Positions 10,200 through 20,431 of a stretch of DNA of 64,000 nucleotides are shown one piece after another. Position 1 is the stretch's first letter. The number at the start of each line of letters is the position of its first letter. The translations under genes and the position numbers were made by a program. A model generated the notes under the pieces. That model was given only the letters and a program-made list of their open reading frames with translations. It did no database searches and was not told the DNA's origin. This DNA comes from G963717155 sp963717155 (GTDB lineage Bacteria; Actinomycetota; Thermoleophilia; Gaiellales; JALYLC01): assembly GCA_963717155.1 (NCBI GenBank), contig OY970326.1, positions 682,001 through 746,000 on the forward strand, given 5' to 3'.

Positions 10200-10959
10200 C
10201 GGGAGGGTCGAGCGGGATCGGCCTCGAGGTGGCCCGCCTGCTCGCGCGGCGCGGCGGCTGGAGGCTGGTGCTCGCGGCGCGCGACCGCAGAGCTCTGCGA
10301 CGCGGCGGCGGCCCCTGGCGCGCCGGCCCGTCCCGTGCGACGTCCGCGCGATGCGGACGTGGCGGAGCTGGCCCGGGCGCCGCCGGCGCTCGGCGGATGC
10401 GATCTGCTCGTCCAGTGCGCCGGCGGAGCGTGGGGCAAACGCTCGCCGCGGCCGACGGTCGACGACTATCGCTCGGCGCTCGAGCTGAACTACATCGGGC
10501 TGATCCGCGTGTTCACGGCGCTCTGGCCGCAGCTCGTGGAGCGCGCGGGCGCATCGTCAACGTCGTCTCGGTTGCCGGCACGTGCCGCTCGAGCGTCGAC
10601 GCCTACAGCTGCTCCAAGCATGCGGCGCTCGCCTGGTCGCGCGCCCTCGTCTCCGCGGCGCGCGCTCACGGCGTCACGGTGACCACCGCGAACCCCGGGC
10701 CGGTGCCGACGCCGGGGTTTCCGCAGTCGGGGATCGTCGGCCACCGGGTCGGCGCGTCGCTGCTCCTGATCGACGCCGCGCGCTGTGCGGAGGGATCATG
10801 CACGCCGCCGATCGCGGTCGTTCCGAGGTGTTCCTGCCTGCGCGCTACCGCCTGCCGGCGGCGATCCAGGGGCTGGCGCCGGGACTTCGTGGCGCGGGTG
10901 CTCGCAAGCCCGTTCGGGCTACGGCTCGCGTCGGCGCGGGGTGGAGCGCGCCCGCATGA
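10180..10959 (+). CDS. Short-chain dehydrogenase/reductase 1 (frameshifted)
   Basis: The frame opens with GTG (MRVAVITG) and, after an indel near 10205, continues through a glycine-rich nucleotide site, LLVQCAGGAWG, LNYIGLIRVF, a serine strand (NVVSVAG) and the catalytic YSCSK motif, then HGVTVTTANPGPV. This gives the classical SDR order of Rossmann glycine motif, NAG-like motif and YxxxK. The C-terminus (SEVFLPARYRLPAAIQGL) ends around the TGA at 10957-10959, which overlaps the next ATG. There are at least four apparent indels. The substrate is unknown. It is probably cotranscribed with the second SDR. Confidence 0.7.
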
Positions 10960-11713
10960 CCGGCGGCGCCCGGTTGCGCTCGTCACCGGGGGCTCGTCGG
11001 GCATCGGCCTCGCGCTCGCCGAGCGTCTCGCCGGCCGGGGGATGACCGTGCTGCTCGCGGCCCGGGGGCGAGCGCCCGGCTGCAGGCGGCGGTCGAGCGC
11101 GTGCCCGGAGTCGAGTGCCGATGGTGGCGGACATCGCCGGGCCGTCCGACCGCGACCTGCTCGTCGAGGCGGTACGGCGGCACTGGCGGCTCGATCTGCT
11201 CGTCAACAACGCCGGAGCGGCGGGGGCGCGACGGCCATCGACATCGACATGGCGCGCGCCTCACGCGTGCTCGAGATCAACTTCCTCGCCCACGTCGGGC
11301 TGACCCGTGCGCTCTGGGACGATCTGCGTCGCGACCCGCGGGCGCGTCGTGAACGTGTCGTCGGCCTCGGGACGTACGTGCATCCGCGGTCTGCGGCCTA
11401 TGCGGCGTCGAAGCACGCTCTCACAGGCTGGTCGCGCGCGCTGCGGATCAAGGGGCTGCGCGAGGGGGTCCACGTGCTGACCCTCAACCCGGGCCCGGTC
11501 GTCACCGCGCAGTTCACGCACGAGGGATGGCAGGCGGCGATTCGCCCGCTACCTGCTGATCGACGCGCGATCGCTGCGCCGACGATGCGCTTGACGCGCG
11601 CTCGATCGCGGACGAGCCGAGATCTGGAGCCATCCCGCCTATCGCCTGATCGCCATCGCGCAGTCGATCGCGCCCGGGTTCTTCGCGCGATGCCTCGCGA
11701 CCGCGAACCCTGT
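10956..11713 (+). CDS. Short-chain dehydrogenase/reductase 2 (frameshifted)
   Basis: The ATG at 10956 overlaps the end of SDR 1 (ATGA), suggesting translational coupling. Pieces in different frames give VALVTGGSSGIGLALAERL (cofactor glycine motif), LDLLVNNAGAAG, MARASRVLEINFLAHVGLT, the catalytic YAASK in AAYAASKHALTGWSRAL and VHVLTLNPGPVVT. After another indel the end reads AYRLIAIAQSIAPGFFARC near 11640-11700. The likely stop is the TAG near 11711-11713, immediately before the convergent efeB stop. It resembles SDR 1, so the pair may be a tandem duplication. The substrate is not deducible. Confidence 0.7.
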
Positions 11714-11715
11714 AG

Positions 11716-12960
11716 CTACGCGAACAGGCCGCTGCCGACGAAGCTGCCGGGTTGCGGGCGCCGGGCGGGACCGCGAACAGCGCGCTCGTCGTGTGCTGGA
11801 TGTACTCGTTGAGCGAGTCCTCGTGCCCGAGGCTGCGCTGCAGCGTCGCGAACTGCTTGTGCGGGATCTCGCTGGAAGGCGAGGAAGAACAGCCCGGCGT
11901 CGAGCTCGCTCGTCGACGGGTCGACCCCGTCCGCGAACGAGTAGCCGCGGCGCAGCAGGCGGAGCCGTGGTTCTCCGACGGAGCGGCAAGCCGGACGTGG
12001 GCGGCGACGTCGATCACCGGCGTCGCCGTCCTCGCGGCGCGCCTCGAGGTCGACGACGTCGTGCTCGTGCGTGCCCGTGAGCGGCGCGCCCGAGTCCTTG
12101 AAGCGTCCGATCACCCGCTCCTGATCGTCGAGCGAGTCGCGGTCCCATGCCTCGATCCGCATGCGGATGCGCCGCGCGACCAGGTAGGTGCCGTCGCGGA
12201 ACCAGCGCTGCGGCTCCTCGCTCCCGACCCATACGTAGCGCTTCATCTGGGCCTCGTCGTCGCCGCGGAGGTTGTTCGTACCGTCCTTGAAGCCCATCAG
12301 GTTGCGCAGCGTGACCTGGCTCGACGTGGTCGACGACGTGCGGCCGAAGCCGATCTGCGTCCAGCGAACCACGACCGCCCCGCGGCCGATCCGCGCCATC
12401 GTGCGCAGGGCATGGAACGCGACGACCGGATCGGCGGCGCAGGCCTGGACGCAGAGGTCGCCGTCCGACCGCGAGAGGTCGAGCACCTCGCCGGGCAGCG
12501 GGCCGAGCGGCGTGAGGGCGCGCGGACGGCGGGCACGCAGGCCGAGCCGGTCGGCGCCGTCCTTCTCGAAGACGGACGGCCCGATACCGAACGTGATCGT
12601 CAGGTCGGATGCCGGGAGCCCGCGAGCCTCGCCCGTGTCGGCCGGTGGCAGCGCTGGGGGCTCGGTCTCGGGACCGAGCAGCTTGCCCTGGGCGAGCACG
12701 GCGGCGGCGTCGCTCCACGTGCGCAGCAGGTCGCGCAGCTCCGCGGCCGTGGTCAGCGTGAGGTCGAACGACGCGAACGCCAGGCGGTCCTGCGCCGGTG
12801 TCGTGATACCTGCCTGATGCGTGCCGTGGAACGGCACGGCGCCCGTCATCGCGTCGTCGGACTCGCTCGAGCCGAGCGCGTAGCCGGCTCCACCGCCGAG
12901 AAGCAGGCCGATTGCGCTTCCGCCCGATACCTCGAGCAGCCGCCGGCGGGAGACGTTCAG
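11716..12960 (-). CDS. efeB: EfeB-like Dyp-type heme peroxidase, Tat-exported
   Basis: The N-terminus SRRRLLEVSGGSAIGLLLGG is a twin-arginine-type signal. The body has the Dyp signature GFKDGTNN and VVVRWTQIGFGR, plus HVRLAAP carrying a candidate heme-ligand histidine in the frame around 12000, then GYSFADG and GLFFLAFQRDP. Total length of about 414 residues fits EfeB. Two compensating indels (near 12015 and 11950) and one near 11880 scramble the C-terminal third. No ATG, GTG or TTG lies in frame at the start; a CTG at 12958-12960 overlaps the efeO stop, so the true start is uncertain. EfeB works in the periplasm with EfeO and EfeU in ferrous iron (and possibly heme iron) uptake. Confidence 0.85.
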   Translation of the reverse strand: MNVSRRRLLEVSGGSAIGLLLGGGAGYALGSSESDDAMTGAVPFHGTHQAGITTPAQDRLAFASFDLTLTTAAELRDLLRTWSDAAAVLAQGKLLGPETEPPALPPADTGEARGLPASDLTITFGIGPSVFEKDGADRLGLRARRPRALTPLGPLPGEVLDLSRSDGDLCVQACAADPVVAFHALRTMARIGRGAVVVRWTQIGFGRTSSTTSSQVTLRNLMGFKDGTNNLRGDDEAQMKRYVWVGSEEPQRWFRDGTYLVARRIRMRIEAWDRDSLDDQERVIGRFKDSGAPLTGTHEHDVVDLEARREDGDAGDRRRRPRPACRSVGEPRLRLLRRGYSFADGVDPSTSELDAGLFFLAFQRDPAQAVRDAAAQPRARGLAQRVHPAHDERAVRGPARRPQPGSFVGSGLFA

Positions 12961-14109
12961 CCGATGACCTTTGCCGCGACGGTCGAGAGCGGCTCTGCGA
13001 GCGCGTCGACCGCCTGGGCGAGCGACTTTCGATCCTTCGCAGTCAGCTCGCCGTACAGCGCCCAGCCGAGCGGCGTCGTGCGCTTGTACGGAGCCAGGCC
13101 CTTCTCGACCGCGGCGAAGCGCGCGTCGAGCGTCTTGGCGAGCGCTCCGTCGCCTCGCCTGACGAGCGCCGGGCGGAGCAGCACGAACGCCTCGTGCGCG
13201 CCGGCGACGTTGGCCTCGAAGTCGGAGAGGTCGGTGTGCGAGTAGCGGTCCTCCTCGCCCGTGATCTTCGAACCGGCCACCTCGTTCAGGAGCTCGACTG
13301 CGCCGTTCGCGAGCTGGGCCGGCTGGTACGTCAGCGTCCTGACCTGCGTGTCGAGCGTCGTCACGTCCCGGAGCAGCCGCTTCGCGTACGGCGCGGTCCC
13401 CTTCGTCTTGCCCTGCTCCCAGAGGATCCGCTCGATGCGATGGAACCCGGTCCAGCTGTCGACGTTTGCGACATCGTTGATGCGTGCGTCGATCGCCGGG
13501 TCGAGGTCGCCGAAGCTCTCGGCGACCGGCTCGATGCTCTCGTAGTACGCGCGAACCGGTCCGAACTGGTTCTTCGCCGCCGCGAGGTCGCCGCGATCCA
13601 GCGCGGCGACGAACGTCTTCGTGCCCGCGAGCAGCTTCGTGGACTGGCTCACGACGTAGTCGTGGTAGCCGGCCGTCGCGCGCGCGAGAGCCGCCGCCGA
13701 CACCGTGGCGGACGCACGCCGAGCGCTTGCCGGTCGCCGTGAGCACGCCGACATCGTGCGGGTCTCCGTTCGGGCAGCTCAGCACGTACGTGCCCGGTTG
13801 GATCGTCAGGCTGAACGAGCCGTCGATCCCCTCGACGATGTTCTCCCGCTCGCCCAGGATGATGCCCTTGTCGTTCTTGAGCTCGAACTCCGTGACCTTC
13901 GACGAGCCCTCGTTCGAGACGTTGAACGTCACGGGTCCCGCCGGGATCGAGACCGTGGCCGGCGAACATCCCTTGTCGCTCAGCTTCATCGCGACGGTCG
14001 TCGCGCCTGGCGACGCCTTCGACGAGCTGCCGCCGCAGCCGGAGGCTGTGATCACGACGAGCGCAACGACAACCGCCGCGGCGCCTGGTCGACTCCACGA
14101 TCCCGACAC
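12957..14109 (-). CDS. efeO: EfeO-like iron-binding lipoprotein with cupredoxin and imelysin (M75) domains (one frameshift)
   Basis: A lipoprotein signal ends in the lipobox region VVITASGCGG. An EfeO-type cupredoxin-like domain follows, with a possible metal cysteine in YVLSCPNGDPHDVG. After a frame change near 13735 comes the peptidase M75/imelysin domain, with the characteristic HxxE-type motif in GFHRIERILWEQGK. Its length of about 380 residues matches EfeO. The stop at 12957-12959 overlaps the start of efeB, and efeU ends 24 bases upstream, so the three form one operon. EfeO is thought to deliver iron to the EfeU permease. Confidence 0.87.
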
Positions 14110-14133
14110 TCCGTCTCCCCGACGTGCTTGCTG

Positions 14134-14999
14134 TTAGGTGGTGACGCGCGAGCCGGCGCTGACGGGCGCCGGCGCGCGGAACGTGGCTCGCCGCCTCCAG
14201 CGGTCGGGCCACAACACGTACACCAGCATCGGCGTGGCGTAGAGAAGCCAGCCGAATACCTCGCCCACCGTCGGCTGGGGCTGCACGCCGAGCACGCCGG
14301 TGACGAGCGAGCTCGTCACGGTTCCCGGCCGTACGAGCCACGAGAGGTCCAATGCCTGTGCCTGCAGGCCGTTCAGCCAGGTCGCCTCGTGGGCGGTATG
14401 GATCGCCGTCGCGACGAGTCCGGCCGCGACGAGCACCAGGACTGCTGCGGTCACGCGGAAGAAGCGCGCGAGATCGAGCCGGACGCCGCCGCGGTAGATG
14501 CCCCAGCCGATGGCGACCGCAACGAGCACGCCGAGAACCGCGCCCGAGCCGGCAGCGGTCGAGTCGCCGGAGGCCTGGAACGCGGCGAGCATGAAGACCG
14601 CGGTCTCGAGTCCCTCGCGCAGCACCGCGAAGAAGGCCATCGCGACGAGCGCCAGGCGGAGCCCTCGGCGAGGGCGTGGCCCGCGTTCGCCCGCAGCGCG
14701 CTGGCGAAGCCGCGTGCATGCCGTCTCATCCAGATGATCATGAACGTGACCATGCCGACCGCGATCGTCGCGACGACCGTCTCGAGACTCTTCCTGCTGA
14801 CTGCTGCGGCAGGGACTGGTCGAGGATCTGCAGGCCGATCGCGACGCCGATGCACAGCGCGAGCGGCAAGCAGGACACCGGCCCACACGGCCCGAAGCGC
14901 ATCCCGTCGTCCTTGCTGGCGCAGGAACGCGGCGACGATCCCTACGATCAGCGACGCCTCGACTCCTTCTCGCAACCCGATCACGAACGTCGGCAGCAC
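14134..14999 (-). CDS. efeU: EfeU/FTR1-family iron permease (frameshifted)
   Basis: The GTG start at 14997-14999 gives LPTFVIGLREGVEASLIVGI. The first REGxE iron-transport motif (REGVE) lies in the first membrane helix and a second (VLREGLET) near 14610. Further helices include AVLVLVAAGLVATAIHTAHEA and GEVFGWLLYATPMLVYVLW. Frame changes occur near 14865 and 14660. Paired REGxE motifs are diagnostic for the FTR1/EfeU family, which moves iron across the membrane, in EfeU as part of EfeUOB. It is the first gene of the operon, and the palindromic operator candidate lies just upstream. Confidence 0.87.
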
Positions 15000-15013
15000 G
15001 AATCATTCCTTGA

Positions 15014-15042
15014 TAGGACACCCTAACGTTAGGGAACCCTAA
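15014..15042. promoter_or_regulatory. Palindromic operator candidate between efeU and the divergent propeller gene
   Basis: The 48-base gap between the divergent starts holds a perfect 14-bp palindrome CCCTAACGTTAGGG (15021-15034), overlapped by TTAGGGAACCCTAA (15029-15042) and a TAGGACACCCTAA (15014-15026). TTAGG/CCTAA half-sites recall DtxR/IdeR iron boxes, although the spacing differs from the classical 19-bp box. An iron-dependent repressor site controlling efeUOB is the natural inference; control of the rightward gene is also possible. Confidence 0.55.
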
Positions 15043-15046
15043 GCCC

Positions 15047-16531
15047 ATGAAGACTCTCCCGTCAAGCAGCGACCCCTCGCATCGCCTCGCTGGTGCTCTC
15101 GCATTACCGGCGGCGCGCAGCGCGCAGCCCGCGGCAGGGCGACTGGTCGACATGGGGCAACTCGCCCACCCGCAACGGCATCGCCACGCTCAGCAAGATG
15201 GACGCCGCCAGCGCGAGGAAGCTCAGGCTGGCGTGGTCGCGGCCGCTCGACGCGGTCGTGACCGCGCAGCCGCTGTTCATCGCCGACTCGCGTGGTGGCG
15301 AGTACATCACCGCGACCGCGGCCGGAACCCTGTCGGCGTTCGCGGCGAAGAACGGGGGCATGCGCTGGAGGGCCGCCCTCGGGCCGCAGAACACGCAGCT
15401 GCTCGCAGCTCCCGAAGGGACATGTTCGGGATCACGGGGACGCCCGTCTACGACCGCTCGACGGGACGATCTACGCGGCGAGCCATGGCGTCCTGTACGC
15501 CCTGAACGCGACGAACGGCAAGCTCGTTGCCCGGCTGGCCGCTGACGCTGCCGATGGATCCGTCGCGCGAGCACGTGTGGGGCGCGCTCACGCTGAGCGG
15601 GAAGGCGCTGTACCTCGGGACGGCCGCGTTCTGCGACGTCCAGCCCTGGAAGGGTCGCCTGATCCGCGTCGATCTCGTCTCGCACGCGACGGCCGAGTGG
15701 GACAGCGTCCCGACGCCCGGCCCGAACGGCGGGGGCGGCATCTTCGGCTGGGGCGGCGTCTCGATCGATCCGAAGACCGGCAACGTGTGGGTCGCGACCG
15801 CGAACGCGACCGGCCCCGACGTTCCCGACGACTCGGGCTTCGATGCCGAGTCGATCGTCGAGCTCGCGCCGACGCTGCAGAAGCTGCAGTCGTCCCACGC
15901 GCCCGGCATGCCGCTGCACGGCGACTACGGGTTCGGCTCGACGCCGATGCTGTTCCACCCGACCGGCTGCCAGCCGCTCGCGGCCGCCGAGGCGAAGAAC
16001 GGGTCGCTGTACGTCTAGCAGCAGGCGAACGCTGGCGACTCCCGCCGCAGCGGCTGCAGATCGCATTCCCGGCGACCCTGTTCGGGCTGCCTGCGTGGGA
16101 TCCGCGCACGCAGACGCTGTTCGTCACGACGACCCAGGGCTACAACGGCTACCCTCGGGTCTGCTCGCGTTCCGCATGAACAGCGAGTGTCGGTTGCGTG
16201 CTCGCGTGGCGTCGGAACCTCGGCTCGTCTCTCAACTCCGTCCCGACCGTCGTCAACGACACCGTGATGGTCGGCACCGGACGGCGCCAAGCTGCGCGTG
16301 TTCTCGACCGAGGACGGGACGCCGCTCGCGACGCTGCCCGTCGGGGGCCCGGAGTTCGCACCGCCGATCAGCGTCGGCGACGACGTCGTCGGTGGCCTCG
16401 TAGGGGAAGGCGCATCAGCGTGTTCCGGCCCTCGAGGCCGCCAAGACGTCGACGACGAGCATCGCCGACGGGACCGTCCCCCGTCCGGGGGAGGAAGCGA
16501 TCGGCGTGCCGCGCCGATGGCCTCCGGGTGA
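15047..16531 (+). CDS. Secreted PQQ-type beta-propeller protein (heavily frameshifted)
   Basis: The ATG at 15047 begins a basic, then hydrophobic signal-like stretch (HRLAGALALPAA). Fragments in all three frames read as repeated propeller blades: DWSTWGNSPTRNGI, AQPLFIADSRGGEYITAT, GTIYAASHGVLYALNATNGK, GKALYLGTAAFCDVQPWKG, LFGLPAWDPRTQTLFVTTTQ, LRVFSTEDGTPLATLP and GRRISVFRP. The GxxYAL.A.G and trade-off of G, W and D resemble PQQ/quinoprotein-like repeats, but no dehydrogenase catalytic motif is visible, so it may only bind ligand or protein. At least seven indels are needed. It ends around the TGA at 16529-16531, overlapping the next GTG. It is transcribed divergently from efeUOB. Confidence 0.65.
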
Positions 16532-17446
16532 GAATCGCCGCGCCGCGTGTGCTCGTCGCGCTTGCCTCCGCGTGCTCGTCGTCGCGCTGCCGGTCGCGGC
16601 GCTCGCGCGTCCGCTCGGCGTGCCCGGGTCGGGTGGCCCGGCCGGTTGCGCCCGTGCCGCCGCTGAAGCGTGCCGTCTTCGACCCCCGCGAGATGCGGCT
16701 GCCCGCGTCGTCGAGCTGGGCGCTTCCCCCGATGATCCGCCTGCGCGCATCGGCGCGCCCGGCCGCCCACCGCGCCGTGCTCCGGCGGCGCGTGCTGCGG
16801 AGCAACCGTCTGCTGCTCGCGCCCGCCGCCCGGCGCTCCGTGCGCGACGGCTCGATCTCGAGCTCGGCGCTGTCGCTGCTCGCGTCGATTCCGAGACTCG
16901 GAGCGCCGCTGCTCGTGTTCTCTGCCCAGGGCAGGAACCTGCCGCGTCCAGGCGACGACCCAGTGGATGACGCGCCGGGCGCTGCAGTCCCTCTTCTCGC
17001 TGCCAGGCATCCGACGTCCGGTCGTGATGCTGCGGGCGACCTCGAGCTCGCTCGGCGACCACGCCGCGCCGCACGGTGGCCTGCTCGGCGCGCAGGCGGT
17101 CGCGATCGCCGAGCGCTACCTCGGGATCCCGTACGTGTGGGGGAGTGCCAATCCGAAGGTCGGCCTCGACTGCTCGGGCCTGACGATGCTCGTCTACAGC
17201 AAGCTCGGCGTGACGCTCGACCACTACGCGGCGTTCCAGTGGCTCGAGGGCGAGCGCATCCCGCCGGACCAGCTCGCGCCGGGCGATCTCGTCTTCTTCC
17301 ACATGAAGCCGGACGGCCCGGGCCACGTCGGCTTGTATGCCGGGAACGGCCAGTTCATCCAGGCTCCGCACACGGGCGACTTCGTCAAGGTCTCGACGCT
17401 GCGGGACTACGCCTCGAGCTACGTCGGCGCCGTACGTCCGTACTGA
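16528..17446 (+). CDS. Secreted NlpC/P60 cell-wall hydrolase, copy 1 (frameshifted N-terminus)
   Basis: A GTG start (VRIAAPRVLVALAS) leads into a signal peptide that continues in another frame as VLVVALPVAALARPLG. A basic linker follows (LRSNRLLLAPAARRS). The C-terminal NlpC/P60 domain is intact from 16967: AIAERYLGIPYVWGSANP, the catalytic cysteine in GLDCSGLTMLVY, PGDLVFFH, the catalytic histidine in GPGHVGLYAG and the third polar residue in QAPHTGDFV. Family members are gamma-D-Glu or D-Ala-linked peptidoglycan endopeptidases acting outside the membrane. The protein ends SSYVGAVRPY. Confidence 0.82.
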
Positions 17447-17505
17447 CCGGCTCGTCTCAACGCAATCTTCAAACTGCGCGGGGCCAGGTCTCGTACCCTT
17501 GGCCG

Positions 17506-18457
17506 GTGCGCGCTGCCCGTCTGACGCTTGCCGTCGCGACGCTTGCGAGCCTCGTGACGCTCGCTGTGCCTGCGACCGCGTCGGCGCGTGTCGGCGCCGT
17601 CGAGCTGCGCCTGCCCGGTGGGCGGCTGCTCGCGAGCCTCGACTCGCGCTCGGCGCGCTACCCCGAGAGCGGCTCGGTGCTGAAGCATCGGGAGCACCAG
17701 CGACACGCGCCAGCCGTGTCGTGATCCGCGACGTCTCGCTGCTCGCCGGGCGCATCCGCGCGTCGTCCGTCATCGTTCCTGCCGAAGGGGCTCAAGGGTG
17801 CCCGCGTGATCGGTCTGACGGTCGACGGCGTTCCCTACGCGGGCAAGCCGAACACCCTCGTCCCGCTCGGAGGCACCGGCTACCTCGTCGTGCTGCAGGC
17901 GGCGGTCGTCCCCGGGAGCCCCGTCGGCGTGACCGGTCTGCGCCTGCACCTCGAGCATCGTCTCGGCGAGCTTCCCGCGGGAGCCGACCTCACGATCGGC
18001 GTCGCTGCCGCCGCCCGTCCCTGGGCGCGGGCGACGACGGGACCGCTCGGGTTCAAGGTGCCGACGGTCGGCGAAGGGCGAGAGCAACCTCGGCGAGCGG
18101 GCCGCCGCGACTCGCGCTGCAGTACCTCGGCATCCCGTACCTCTGGGGCGGGGCCAATCCGCAAGGTGGGCCTCGACTGCTCGGGCCTGACGATGCTCGT
18201 CTACGGGCGGCTCGGCATCAGGCTCGCGCACTTCACCGGCCTGCAGTGGCAGGAGGGCAAGCACGTCGGCCGCCACGTCGAGCCCGGGGATCTCGTATTC
18301 TTCCACCCGACCGTTCTCGGGTCCCGGTCACGTCGGCATCTACCTCGGCGGGGGTCGCTTCGTGCAAGCGCCGCATACGGGAGACGTCGTGAAGATCTCG
18401 AGCCTTCGCTCGGCCAGATATGCGCTGACGTACGTCGGCGCCGTTCGACCGTACTGA
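17506..18457 (+). CDS. Secreted NlpC/P60 cell-wall hydrolase, copy 2 (frameshifted)
   Basis: Start GTG 17506 gives a clean signal peptide (RLTLAVATLASLVTLAVPATASA). The N-terminal domain (VIGLTVDGVPYAGKPNTLVP, GYLVVLQAAVVPGSPVG) differs from copy 1. The C-terminal NlpC/P60 domain again has YLGIPYLWGGANP, GLDCSGLTMLVYGRLG, PGDLVFFHP, GPGHVGIYLGGGRF and QAPHTGDVVKI, and ends TYVGAVRPY like copy 1. Frame changes are near 17690, 17785, 18075, 18160 and 18320. The two hydrolases lie 59 bases apart in the same direction: a tandem duplication of the catalytic domain with different N-terminal modules. Confidence 0.82.
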
Positions 18458-18528
18458 CGTACGGCGCTCGCTCGATTCCCCCGACAGAGGGAAGCGGTCA
18501 CGGCGCGATCCCCGCCGACCTCTTGAGT

Positions 18529-19408
18529 ATGAAGAACCTTCTCAGGCATCTCATACTGCTTGCGCTCGCCTCGGTGTCGCTCGGCGTCCTCGTCGCACCG
18601 GCTTCCGCGGCCGAGATCGTCGACCGCAACGTGAGCTCGCCGCAGCTTCGCGTGAACGCCAAGGGCGATGTCGCCCTGGTCACCTACCGGGTCCACGGAC
18701 AGCTCCACCACGTCCTCTACTGGGGCGCTCGCAACTGGGCCGACACCTTCCTGCGCGACTACTCGGGCGGTTGGAAGTCGAAGGTCGCGAACTGGAAGCA
18801 CTTCCCGAACCACTGCTCGCCGTACAGCGGCCCGGCGATCGCACTCGTGATCGCAAGCTGCGACGCGCCTGACGGCTCGCACTGGGCGCTCCAGGCCTGG
18901 GCGCGCCTGTGGAAGAACTACGGCGGCGACTCGCGCCCCCGTCGAGCTCTACATCTCGCACTGGACCGGCGACATCGGCGACCCTGCAGGTGCAGACCGA
19001 CTGGGGCTACCACGGCAAGCACGAGCATCTCTGGGGCGACTTCCAGTTCCACGGCAAGCCCGTGTACGGGAACTCGTGGACGCTCCAGGGCGTTCCGACC
19101 GACAAGTCCGGCCGCAACGTCTACGTCGACTACGCGCTCGACGGCACCTGGAAGCGCGAGAACTCGTTCCTGACCCACCGGCAGACCGGCGCGCTTCTGC
19201 TACCTGTTCGGCACCCAGGGCGGGCGCTGCGCAGGGCGTCGAGGGACAGGCGTACCGCGCGACCGTGATCGGCCCCGGCGTCTCGCCGCTCGTACGCGAC
19301 GAGTTCGCGCCGCCGCCGCCCTACAACCCCGAGACCGACGCGCAGGCGAATGCGCAGCAGCGGGCGTTGTTCGGCTCCGACGACCGCCGTCGCTGCGTCA
19401 TCAACTGA
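18529..19408 (+). CDS. Secreted protein of unknown function (frameshifted)
   Basis: ATG 18529 starts a strong signal peptide (LILLALASVSLGVLVAPASA). The mature part has aromatic-rich segments LVTYRVHGQLHHVLYWGARN, NHCSPYSGPAIALVIASCDA, WGYHGKHEHLWGDFQFHG and GGRCAQGVEGQAYRATVIG, ending with CVIN. Frame changes lie near 18945 and 19195. I recognise no enzyme motif. The pattern of conserved W, H and C residues suggests a stable extracellular domain with disulfides. It follows two cell-wall hydrolases and its stop overlaps the convergent trpS end by eight bases. Confidence 0.6.
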
Positions 19409-20387
19409 CGAGTCCGACCCGGTCTCGCACCTCGGCGAGCACCGGCGCGGCCATCGCGCGCGCTCGTTCGGCTCCTCGTTGTAGGAGCCGGGCGAGCTCC
19501 GCGCGATCGTCGATCAGCTCGGCGTAGCGCGTCTGGATCGGGGCCAGGCCCTCGATCACGGCCTCGGCGACATCGGTCTTCAGCGCGCCGTAGCCCTTGC
19601 CGACGTAGCCCGCCTCGAGCGTGGGCACGTCGGAACCGGTGATCGCGGAGAGGATGTCGAGCAGGTTCGAGACGCCCGGCTTGTCGTTGCGCGCGACGAT
19701 CTCGGAGCCCGAGTCGGTCACGGCGCGCTTGAACTTGCGCATGATCATGTCGGGCGGGTCGAGCATCAGGACCTTGCCCTCGGCGCTCGACTGGGTCGTC
19801 GACATGCGCTTGGTCGGGTCCTGCAGGTCGCGGATGCGGGCGGCCGTCTTGGGGATCGCGGGCTCGGGCAGCGGGAACGTCACGCCGAAGCGGTTGTTGA
19901 AGCGCTCGGCGAGATCGCGCATCAGCTCGAGATGCTGGCGCTGATCCTCGCCGACGGGGACCCGATCCGCCTTGTAGACCAGCACGTCGGCGGCCATCAG
20001 CACCGGGTAGGCGAACAGCCCGACGGTGACCGAGTCGCGGCCATCCGACTTCGACTTGTACTGGGTCATGCGACCGAGCTCTCCCATCGTGGCGACGCAG
20101 TTGAGGATCCACGCGAGCTCGCTGTGCGCGGTGACCTGCCCCTGCAGGAAGAGCACGCAGCGCTCGGGGTCGAGGCCCGCGGCGATCAGCACGGCCGCCG
20201 TGTCGAGCGACCAGGAGCGCAGGTCGTCGGGCTCGTACGGCACGGTCATCGAGTGCAGGTCGACGACGCAGAAGATGGATTCGGATCCGTACGTCTCCTG
20301 GTCTTCGACGTAGTGGCGGATCGCGCCGAGCCAGTTGCCGATGTGCTTCGCGCCGGTCGGTTGGATGCCGGAAAAGACCCTCGTCAT
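19401..20387 (-). CDS. trpS: Tryptophan-tRNA ligase
   Basis: This uninterrupted frame of 328 residues begins MTRVFSGIQPTGAKHIGNWL. It carries the class I HIGH-type motif (KHIGN), DLHSMTV, the tryptophan pocket region YPVLMAADVLVY, VGEDQRQHLELMRDLAERFN and the KMSKS-type loop in DPTKRMSTTQ. It charges tRNA-Trp in the cytoplasm. The length is normal for bacterial TrpRS. The complete frame contrasts with the frameshifted genes around it, so indel density varies locally. Confidence 0.97.
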   Translation of the reverse strand: MTRVFSGIQPTGAKHIGNWLGAIRHYVEDQETYGSESIFCVVDLHSMTVPYEPDDLRSWSLDTAAVLIAAGLDPERCVLFLQGQVTAHSELAWILNCVATMGELGRMTQYKSKSDGRDSVTVGLFAYPVLMAADVLVYKADRVPVGEDQRQHLELMRDLAERFNNRFGVTFPLPEPAIPKTAARIRDLQDPTKRMSTTQSSAEGKVLMLDPPDMIMRKFKRAVTDSGSEIVARNDKPGVSNLLDILSAITGSDVPTLEAGYVGKGYGALKTDVAEAVIEGLAPIQTRYAELIDDRAELARLLQRGAERARAMAAPVLAEVRDRVGLVS

Positions 20388-20431
20388 GGGCTCCGAGGGT
20401 ATCCGAACCGGACGCGCTACCGTGACCGTGG

